In this document: one piece after another, positions 1 to 4,916 of the stretch
How the letters are laid out: each line of letters begins with the position of its first letter
How positions within the stretch are numbered: position 1 is the stretch's first letter
Source of the DNA: Methyloprofundus sp.
GTDB lineage: Bacteria > Pseudomonadota > Gammaproteobacteria > Methylococcales > Methylomonadaceae
Direction: 5' to 3'
Assembly (NCBI GenBank): GCA_030636485.1
Contig: DAOVWV010000122.1
Coordinates: 1 to 5,823 of the forward strand
DNA length: 5,823 nucleotides
The notes under the pieces: generated by a model
What the model saw: only the letters and a program-made list of their open reading frames with translations
Databases searched by the model: none
Told to the model about the DNA's origin: nothing
Position numbers and translations under genes: made by a program

Positions 1-58
1 CGCCGACCAGAACAAACAGGCGGTTTTTTAAAGACCAGTCAATTAAATGTGCAATCAT
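1..58 (-). CDS. Heavy-metal RND efflux pump (CusA/CzcA family), N-terminal fragment
   Basis: Only the first 19 codons are present (MIAHLIDWSLKNRLFVLVG); the gene continues beyond the left edge. The pattern of a short amphipathic start, 'W S L . N R', then the beginning of a hydrophobic helix is the usual N-terminus of CusA/CzcA-type inner-membrane proton/cation antiporters, proteins of about 1,000 residues that form trimers. The ATG lies 12 bases after the adaptor stop codon and has a good AGGAG ribosome site at the right distance. The position directly downstream of a periplasmic adaptor gene supports the call. The transported metal cannot be told from this fragment. Confidence 0.75.
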   Translation of the reverse strand, partial: MIAHLIDWSLKNRLFVLVG

Positions 59-67
59 ATTCTACAA

Positions 68-72
68 CTCCT
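68..72 (-). promoter_or_regulatory. Ribosome binding site of the RND pump, overlapping the adaptor stop codon
   Basis: On the minus strand AGGAG lies 9 bases before the pump ATG. Its first two bases are also the last two of the adaptor's TAG stop codon. This arrangement suggests that pump translation is coupled to translation of the adaptor. Confidence 0.7.
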
Positions 73-1621
73 AGTGGGCATGGCCATGAGCACCTGCTTG
101 CGCGGGTGATGATGAAGCTAGGTGAATCAGATAAGCCCCAGTTGTGACCACACGTTCCCCCTCTGTCAAACCACTAATCACCTGACTATATCCGTGATCC
201 TTAATCCCTAAGCGTAATACCCGTCGCTGAAAAGACTCACCGCCAGAATGCACAAAAACCACGTTCTGACCGTTATTGTCGATAAGCGCCGATTCGGGCA
301 CAGCAATAGCGCGTTGTTTTTTACCCGTAAAAAGCCTTGCCTGTGCTAATAAACCTGCAGGTAAATTTGTTTTTTCATTATTAAATTCAAAAATAACGGG
401 CAGCGTGCGGCTTATCGGGTCAATGACTTGAGCATAGGAAATCAGTTTGCCTGTCTGACTCAGGTCAATCTGAAACGCTTCTTTAAAACCCGATACTTTG
501 AAACTAATCCGTTCGGGTGTTTGCAGCTCTGCTATATCCGCCTCGGCAATGCGCATCTCTAGCCATAATATTTTAGGGTCAATGATATAAAATAAGGTAG
601 CTCCCTCTTCAACGTAACTACCAGAAGCAATATTAACCGACGCTAAGGTTCCACTGATCGGTGCGTAAATATTAACCCCGGAAGTACTTCCCACCGTTTG
701 CATCTGCGTTTGCTTTAGGCGTTTTTCAGCGGCTTTTAATTCAGCTTTAGCGATCTTGGCTTTACTTTGTGCCGCGATGACTCGACGTTTGGCGACGGCC
801 TGGTTTTTAAATAAGCTTTGCAATCGCTTATTTTCATTATTCGCTAACTGGTAAAGAGTGCGTGCTTTTTGAACATTGAGCTCCAGCTCAACGATATCGC
901 TTACGCCACTTAAACGTGCGGACAAGGTCCCTAATACCTGACCTTTTTTTACCTGCATTCCAACGTGAGGCAAAGCCTGCGCGGATGTTAACAAATGACC
1001 ATTGATCGGGGCAGTCACATAAGCTTCATTGCCAGCGGCCGCTTTTATAACGGCAAAGGCAAACACTGATTTTTGTAGTTCATGTTGTTGGATCACTTCG
1101 GTCGCAAAATCAACTTTCCATTGTTGTTCTTTTAGAAAGGAAATATCGCCACTGTCATCAGACTCATCCTTAACGACGGCAAGTGCCGCTTTCAGGTCTG
1201 GGTAAACGGTGATTTCCCCCAGTTCATGTTTAACATTCAATGTTTTTGATTTCAATGCTATCGCCAATTGTCGCTGCCCCGCATAGCGCGGGCTTGCTTT
1301 AGGTATAAAAATACCCGCGACTGCCACCGTATCAATTGAAAACTGCTCGTCAGGGTGCCCACCGCCACTTAAAGTCACGGTGACAACGCCTGTTTCTACC
1401 GGAAGAAAATCACTCATTTTAGAAAAATGAGCGGCAAACGAAGAGCTTTGTCCGACAATTAAGGCTGAAAATTCAACAAATAATTCGGTCGTATCACTGT
1501 AATGGGTAAACACAAAAGCATCAGACTGTTGTTCCTGACTATTAGGGGCACTACTTTGTTCAGTACAGGCAGTAAGACCAGTCAGCGTTAAAAAGGCGAT
1601 AATTCTAAATAAATGTGTCAT
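71..1621 (-). CDS. RND efflux periplasmic adaptor lipoprotein (CzcB/CusB-like) with His-rich C-terminus
   Basis: A complete 516-residue membrane-fusion protein that would link an inner-membrane RND pump to an outer-membrane channel. The signal peptide ends in a lipobox (L16-T-A-C19), so it is a predicted lipoprotein with threonine at +2. Residues about 36-145 form an extra N-terminal beta-rich domain (ELFVEF, FAAHFSK, then GGGHP) seen in some heavy-metal adaptors. The motif SFLKEQQW (161-168) leads into the core. The two lipoyl half-motifs are near 199-232 (VTAPINGHL ... VGMQVKKGQVLG) and 317-348 (IYAPISGTL ... YVEEGATLF), separated by an Ala/Lys-rich coiled-coil hairpin at about 240-308. The beta-barrel and membrane-proximal domains follow at about 350-500. 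The protein ends in GAHGHAH, a likely metal-binding tail. The ATG is supported by the signal peptide and overlaps the TGA of the remnant upstream. The heavy-metal class is inferred; the exact ion is unknown. Confidence 0.9.
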   Translation of the reverse strand: MTHLFRIIAFLTLTGLTACTEQSSAPNSQEQQSDAFVFTHYSDTTELFVEFSALIVGQSSSFAAHFSKMSDFLPVETGVVTVTLSGGGHPDEQFSIDTVAVAGIFIPKASPRYAGQRQLAIALKSKTLNVKHELGEITVYPDLKAALAVVKDESDDSGDISFLKEQQWKVDFATEVIQQHELQKSVFAFAVIKAAAGNEAYVTAPINGHLLTSAQALPHVGMQVKKGQVLGTLSARLSGVSDIVELELNVQKARTLYQLANNENKRLQSLFKNQAVAKRRVIAAQSKAKIAKAELKAAEKRLKQTQMQTVGSTSGVNIYAPISGTLASVNIASGSYVEEGATLFYIIDPKILWLEMRIAEADIAELQTPERISFKVSGFKEAFQIDLSQTGKLISYAQVIDPISRTLPVIFEFNNEKTNLPAGLLAQARLFTGKKQRAIAVPESALIDNNGQNVVFVHSGGESFQRRVLRLGIKDHGYSQVISGLTEGERVVTTGAYLIHLASSSPAQAGAHGHAH

Positions 1622-1733
1622 GGTTTCATTCCAGCGGTTAAACGACCCAATTCAATACTTGCTTTATCTGCCTTAAAGAAAGTGCTGCAGCGGCGTAGTC
1701 AGTGACAATATAGCGTAAAATTAGGCTAAAAAT
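1618..1733 (-). pseudogene. Frameshifted 3' remnant of the gene upstream of the RND adaptor (possibly an outer-membrane factor)
   Basis: On the minus strand a 26-codon open frame (1698 to 1618, from ...FFKADKASIELGRL to GMKP and TGA) has no start codon. It ends in a TGA that overlaps the adaptor ATG by 4 bases (ATGA), which is typical of genes in one operon. A second frame (1733 to 1638) reads ...YIVTDYAAAALS just before it. The two join into one plausible peptide if a frameshift occurred in the CTTTCTTT run (plus strand 1675-1682). RND operons often have a TolC-like outer-membrane factor immediately before the adaptor, and 'ElGRLT' recalls the last helix of such proteins, but this is too short to assign. 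Base composition is normal here and becomes AT-rich just beyond about 1700, so the rest of the gene appears to have been lost or replaced. Chance reading frames are the alternative. Confidence 0.4.
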
Positions 1734-1808
1734 CTATATTGAAAAAACAACAAAAGATAAAATATTAAAACTCAACCTGCCTAATTAATCGTACATGCGT
1801 TGCTTCAT

Positions 1809-1817
1809 TGATATAAT
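1809..1817 (+). promoter_or_regulatory. Extended -10 promoter (TGATATAAT)
   Basis: TG, one base, then a perfect TATAAT box reads towards the secreted-protein gene. No good -35 box lies 16-18 bases upstream, as is common for extended -10 promoters. Transcription would begin near 1824, leaving a leader of about 178 bases before the ATG at 2002. A site nearer the gene (TAAAAT at 1940-1945) is a weaker alternative. Confidence 0.45.
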
Positions 1818-1863
1818 GCTGCACAAATTAGCTATGAGAGGTAATAATAAAAATTATTTCATG

Positions 1864-1898
1864 CCGGTATCATTATTCACAAAAATACCAACCGGTAT
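1864..1898. repeat. CCGGTAT direct repeat with ATACC/GGTAT inverted repeat (operator-like)
   Basis: CCGGTAT occurs at 1864-1870 and again at 1892-1898. Between them ATACC (1885-1889) forms an inverted repeat with GGTAT (1894-1898) across a 4-base spacer, and can also pair with the first GGTAT. The cluster lies inside the predicted leader, 40-75 bases downstream of the -10 box, where a repressor or RNA hairpin could act. The repeats are short and may be chance. Confidence 0.25.
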
Positions 1899-1992
1899 AG
1901 AAAGAAAATTGTTTTTTAACTTTTCCGTAAACTAAGGTCTAAAATTTATTTTATCCACTTTATTAAAAGATTAAAAGGATTGGATATCAAAA

Positions 1993-1997
1993 GGGAG
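1993..1997 (+). promoter_or_regulatory. Ribosome binding site (GGGAG) of the secreted-protein gene
   Basis: GGGAG ends 4 bases before the ATG at 2002, a slightly short but workable distance. It supports this start, as does the signal peptide that begins at this codon. Confidence 0.6.
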
Positions 1998-2001
1998 TAA
2001 C

Positions 2002-2754
2002 ATGAAAAAAATATTAATATTAGTACTATTTTTAACCTATTCACTACAAGTTTTTTCTGATAACTTGAGTGATTCAAATAAGCTATTTAACTGGGCAGAG
2101 GAAAATTATTCACAATATTTTAACCCACCCGGAAGAAATACATTCAAAATTGAAAATTATCGGGTTCGTTATTATAAAAATACAGATGTTTATATGGGTA
2201 CATTAGGAGAAGATGTCTACGTATATGGTGAAGTTTTTAATGGATTAAAGCATGTCGGAAGGATTGGAGATTTTATAGATGTAACAGATAATGAAACTAA
2301 AACAGTTGATAACATTAAGATAATTGGAAGTCATGAGTTTATCACTCAAACAGAGGCTGCTTTAGAATTATTAAAAAACTTAGCTCCCCTTGCATTTGAA
2401 AAAACACAAAAGTATATTGGTATTATTGAACAAGGTCAATATAGCCATATGTGGGCTAACGAAATCTCCCCAAGGTATGAAGTTGATGATATGACATCTT
2501 TTTATTCCATAAAATGGCACGCTGGAGCAATAGCTCATGAGGCGACACATTCAGAGTTATATCACGAATATCAGGCTAAGCATGGACTGCCTGTGCCAGC
2601 AAATATTTGGAGCAGTGTTGATGCCGAAAAATTTTGTATACAATATCAAATTGATGTCATGAAAAAAATGAATGCACCACAGTTTGATATAGATTATCTT
2701 AGTGAGTTAGATGGAACGGGTTCTGGCTGTGATATTGATGGAAACTGTGACTAA
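2002..2754 (+). CDS. Secreted two-domain protein with HExxH motif, putative zinc metallopeptidase
   Basis: A 250-residue protein with a clear Sec signal peptide (MKK, then a hydrophobic core, probable cleavage after VFS at 19). Residues about 25-95 (LFNWAEENYSQYF ... YRVRYYKNTDVYMGTLGEDVYVYGEVFNG) match a small extracellular domain pattern, 'AE..Y..YF ... R.Y..T ... G...VYV.G', that I recognise from many proteobacterial secreted proteins of unknown role. Residues about 105-225 are helical and contain AGAIAHEATHSELYHEY, in which H179, E180 and H183 form an HExxH zinc site; E209 in SSVDAEKFC is a candidate third ligand. Three cysteines (212, 243, 249) are near the C-terminus. Protease activity is inferred from the motif only, and the substrate is unknown. 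The gene is AT-rich (20, 20 and 16 G+C per 60 bases in three rows), unlike both neighbours, and stands alone, which suggests horizontal acquisition. Confidence 0.75.
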   Translation: MKKILILVLFLTYSLQVFSDNLSDSNKLFNWAEENYSQYFNPPGRNTFKIENYRVRYYKNTDVYMGTLGEDVYVYGEVFNGLKHVGRIGDFIDVTDNETKTVDNIKIIGSHEFITQTEAALELLKNLAPLAFEKTQKYIGIIEQGQYSHMWANEISPRYEVDDMTSFYSIKWHAGAIAHEATHSELYHEYQAKHGLPVPANIWSSVDAEKFCIQYQIDVMKKMNAPQFDIDYLSELDGTGSGCDIDGNCD

Positions 2755-2756
2755 TA

Positions 2757-2786
2757 AGCAGTGCCTTCAATGCCTAACCCACTGCT
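2757..2786. repeat. Inverted repeat just after the secreted-protein gene, weak terminator candidate
   Basis: AGCAGTG (2757-2763) pairs with CACTGCT (2780-2786) across a 16-base loop, starting 2 bases after the stop codon. The position suits a transcription end, but no T-run follows on either strand, so an intrinsic terminator is doubtful. Confidence 0.25.
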
Positions 2787-2806
2787 CGCTTGAGTGACCA
2801 GTATAT

Positions 2807-2847
2807 GCGATTTACATAAGCGCTCATACCCCTAACATTTAAATCGC
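2807..2847. repeat. 8-bp perfect inverted repeat upstream of the V-ATPase operon
   Basis: GCGATTTA (2807-2814) and TAAATCGC (2840-2847) are exact inverted repeats with a 25-base spacer. They lie just upstream of the putative operon promoter and could be paired protein-binding half-sites. The function is unknown. Confidence 0.3.
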
Positions 2848-2872
2848 CCCAGATAAAAGCAAACTTTATATA

Positions 2873-2902
2873 TTTTCAGATAACTATCAGTTAGAATAAA
2901 AT
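2873..2902 (+). promoter_or_regulatory. Possible sigma-70 promoter of the V-ATPase operon
   Basis: TTTTCA (2873-2878, 4 of 6 match to the -35 consensus) is followed after 18 bases by TAAAAT (2897-2902, 5 of 6 match to the -10 consensus). An overlapping TACAAT at 2902-2907 is an alternative -10 box. The region is AT-rich, so chance matches are likely. A promoter somewhere here is expected because B begins a co-directional gene cluster. Confidence 0.35.
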
Positions 2903-2937
2903 ACAATAACTTATTATTGTGGTGTTTAATTTTTATT

Positions 2938-2941
2938 GGAG
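2938..2941 (+). promoter_or_regulatory. Ribosome binding site (GGAG) that fixes the start of V-ATPase subunit B
   Basis: GGAG lies 6 bases before the ATG at 2948. An in-frame TTG at 2936 overlaps this site and would add four residues (MEFY) with no ribosome site of its own, so the ATG at 2948 is preferred. Confidence 0.75.
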
Positions 2942-2947
2942 TTTTAT

Positions 2948-4294
2948 ATGAGTCAGCAAATGGTCAGGCACCATAATATCCTTTCCATCGTCGGTAATAT
3001 TATTACGGTGGGTGTTGCCGAGACAGAGGAAAGCTCAGCTGCAGTCACTCGCTTTGGTGACCTGGCAATCGTAGAAGATGAATTTAGCAACTCCATAGCT
3101 GAAGTGATCAAAATTGACCGCGATGAAATTGCCTTACAGGTTTTTTCAGGTACTCAAGGCGTATCCAATAAAGCCTCTGTGCGTTTTTTAGGCACGGCAA
3201 TGAAAGTGACCTATTCGGCTGATATTTTAGGCCGAATCTTTAATAGCCTGGGGGAGCCTATGGATGGCGGTTCGGATTTAGCGCATGACCCCAAAGTAGG
3301 AATTGATGGCCCTTCGGTAAATCCTATCAAACGCATACTCGCTTCCAAAATGATCCGCACCAACGTCCCGATGATTGATGTCTTCAATTGTCTGGTTGAA
3401 AGCCAGAAAATCCCTATCTTTTCTGTTTCGGGTGAGCGCTATAATCCCTTTCTAGCTCGAATTGGCATACAGGCAGATGCTGATATTGTCGTTTTTGCCG
3501 GTCTCGGTTTGATTTTTGATGACTACCATTATTTTCGTACCCAGTTTGAAGAAGCAGGTGTCTTTGCGCGTACGGTGATGTTCTGTAACCTGGCCTCTGA
3601 CCCCATTGTTGAACGTTTATTGGTGCTGGATATGGCTCTGGCGGTTGCCGAGCGTTTCGCTGTGGAAGAAGGTAAACGGGTACTGGTATTGGCCACGGAT
3701 ATGACCGCCTATGCCGATGCAATGAAAGAAGTCGGTATTTCTATGGAGCGCGTCCCCGCCAATCGAGGTTATATGGGGGACCTGTATTCCCAGTTGGCAC
3801 GCCGCTATGAAAAAGCCTGTGATTATGATGGTGCTGGGTCAGTGACTATTTTATCGGTGACCACCATGCCAGGCGGCGATGTGACCCACCCGGTGCCTGA
3901 TAATACCGGTTATATTACCGAAGGGCAGTTTTATTTGCATGACAATATGCTCGACCCATTTGGCTCTTTATCACGTTTGAAACAGCATGTCATCGGCTCT
4001 TCGACTCGCGAAGACCATTCACAAATCATGAATACCATGATCCGCTTTTATTCAGGCGCGACAGAAGCCGAGCAAAAACAGGCGATGGCCTTTGATCTCT
4101 CTAAATTTGATGAAAAACAAATTAAGTTTGGTGAATTATTTAGAAAACGCTTTATGCATCTGGATGTCTCTATTTCGTTAGAAGATGCATTGGATTTATG
4201 CTGGCAAACATTGGCCGAGTGTTTTGATGCGGATGAATTACTGATGAAGCAGCACCTGATTGATAAGTATTTTCCTAAAGATCTTGTAAGCTAA
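2948..4294 (+). CDS. ntpB: V/A-type ATPase subunit B (non-catalytic)
   Basis: A 448-residue subunit of the soluble V1/A1 head, where three B alternate with three catalytic A subunits around the D shaft. Family signatures in order are LGRIFNSLGEPMDGG (94-108), INP-like SVNPIKR before the nucleotide fold, the degenerate P-loop region SVSGERYNPFLARI (159-172), VVFAGLGLIFDDYHYF (about 181-196), NLASDPIVERL (214-224), TDMTAYADAMKEV (250-262), PANRGYMGDLYSQLA (270-284), TMPGGDVTHPVPDNTGYITEGQ (306-327) and SLSRLKQ (340-346). The lack of a GKT P-loop is normal for B and separates it from catalytic A. Length fits the family (about 430-470). D follows after 13 bases. Unusually, no subunit A gene precedes it. 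The start at 2948 is chosen because GGAG is correctly spaced before it. Confidence 0.95.
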   Translation: MSQQMVRHHNILSIVGNIITVGVAETEESSAAVTRFGDLAIVEDEFSNSIAEVIKIDRDEIALQVFSGTQGVSNKASVRFLGTAMKVTYSADILGRIFNSLGEPMDGGSDLAHDPKVGIDGPSVNPIKRILASKMIRTNVPMIDVFNCLVESQKIPIFSVSGERYNPFLARIGIQADADIVVFAGLGLIFDDYHYFRTQFEEAGVFARTVMFCNLASDPIVERLLVLDMALAVAERFAVEEGKRVLVLATDMTAYADAMKEVGISMERVPANRGYMGDLYSQLARRYEKACDYDGAGSVTILSVTTMPGGDVTHPVPDNTGYITEGQFYLHDNMLDPFGSLSRLKQHVIGSSTREDHSQIMNTMIRFYSGATEAEQKQAMAFDLSKFDEKQIKFGELFRKRFMHLDVSISLEDALDLCWQTLAECFDADELLMKQHLIDKYFPKDLVS

Positions 4295-4307
4295 GAGTGA
4301 AAATAAA

Positions 4308-4916
4308 ATGGCCAGACTCGCATACAGTAAAGCCTCTCTTAGCAAAGAAAGTGCAAAACTAAAACGCTATAAGCAGTTTCTCCCCTCGCTGGATTTAAAG
4401 CGTCAACAATTGGCGGCAGAGCGAAAAAAGTCACAGCTGATACTACGCCAGACTGAGCTGGAAATAGAGCAGTGTTACCATAAATCGGCCGAAATGTTGC
4501 CGATGCTGGCGGATAAGAGTATACATGTACAGAATCTGGTTAAAATATCCGAGTTAGAGATAGGCGAGGAAAATATTGTCGGGGTACATTTACCCATTAT
4601 CAAAAAACTAACACTTGATGTGCAGGCGTATTCATTATTTACCGAACCACACTGGGTAGATCAACTGGTGGTACAATTAAAAATAATGATGCGTTTGAAA
4701 TTACAGCATCAGACTGAACAACAACGGGTTTCTGGCTTGACTGAGGCTTTGAAAAAAGTCACCCAACGGGTTAACTTATTTGATAAGGTATTAATTCCCA
4801 AAGCGCAGCAGGACATCCGTAAAATTCGTATTTATCTTTCTGACTTGGAAAGAGCGGGCGTTGTACGCGCTAAAAGCACTAAACAAAAGCGCCTTAGAAT
4901 GAAAATGGTGGGTTAA
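4308..4916 (+). CDS. ntpD: V/A-type ATPase subunit D (central rotor shaft)
   Basis: A 202-residue, highly charged, mostly helical protein. Subunit D forms the long coiled coil of the central stalk that turns inside the A3B3 head and passes torque to the membrane ring. The N-terminal helix (about 1-65, LSKESAKLKRYKQFLPSLDLK) and the C-terminal helix (about 115-190) are the two arms; RVNLFDKVLIP (154-164) followed by IRKIRIYLSDLERAGVVRAK is the diagnostic C-terminal signature and resembles the chlamydial/gammaproteobacterial subgroup. The basic tail KQKRLRMKM is usual. The gene begins 13 bases after B, with a weak GAG-type ribosome site, and its stop codon directly abuts the ATG of subunit I. 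Confidence 0.92.
   Translation: MARLAYSKASLSKESAKLKRYKQFLPSLDLKRQQLAAERKKSQLILRQTELEIEQCYHKSAEMLPMLADKSIHVQNLVKISELEIGEENIVGVHLPIIKKLTLDVQAYSLFTEPHWVDQLVVQLKIMMRLKLQHQTEQQRVSGLTEALKKVTQRVNLFDKVLIPKAQQDIRKIRIYLSDLERAGVVRAKSTKQKRLRMKMVG

Larger units (their letters stand above)
1702..2001. other. AT-rich non-coding stretch between the RND operon and the secreted-protein gene
   Basis: About 300 bases with many stops in all frames and low G+C (17 of 60 in the row 1741-1800). It contains one convincing extended -10 promoter on the plus strand, a small repeat cluster near 1864-1898, and the ribosome site of the following gene. I found no convincing promoter for the minus-strand RND genes here, which fits the idea that their original upstream region was lost. 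A 33-codon ATG frame at 1834-1935 has no ribosome site and is not called. Confidence 0.6.

Noticed and set aside
1699..1760. A minus-strand promoter for the RND adaptor, for example TATATT at 1707-1712.
   Set aside because: No acceptable -35 or extended -10 element accompanies it, and it overlaps the apparent gene remnant.
1834..1935. A 33-codon plus-strand frame (MRGNNKNYF...) just downstream of the extended -10 promoter.
   Set aside because: It has no ribosome site, only about 10 bases from the predicted transcript start, and no recognisable sequence; such frames are common in AT-rich DNA.
2772..2896. Integron attC-like layout: GCCTAAC 18 bases after the stop of the lone gene and GTTAGAA at 2890-2896.
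   Set aside because: The second site does not fit GTTRRRY, the inner arms do not pair as an attC hairpin should, and there is no matching site just upstream of the gene and no integrase in the window.
2936..2947. TTG at 2936 as an earlier start for V-ATPase subunit B.
   Set aside because: It would sit on the GGAG ribosome site that serves the ATG at 2948, and has no ribosome site of its own.
3422..3463. Missing P-loop lysine in the nucleotide-binding region of subunit B.
   Set aside because: B subunits of V/A-ATPases naturally lack the catalytic P-loop; this is not a defect.
3414..3722. A 102-codon open frame on the minus strand inside the subunit B gene.
   Set aside because: It lies wholly within a strongly supported gene, and its protein is rich in Arg, Gln and Pro with no recognisable domain; it is a shadow of the B frame.
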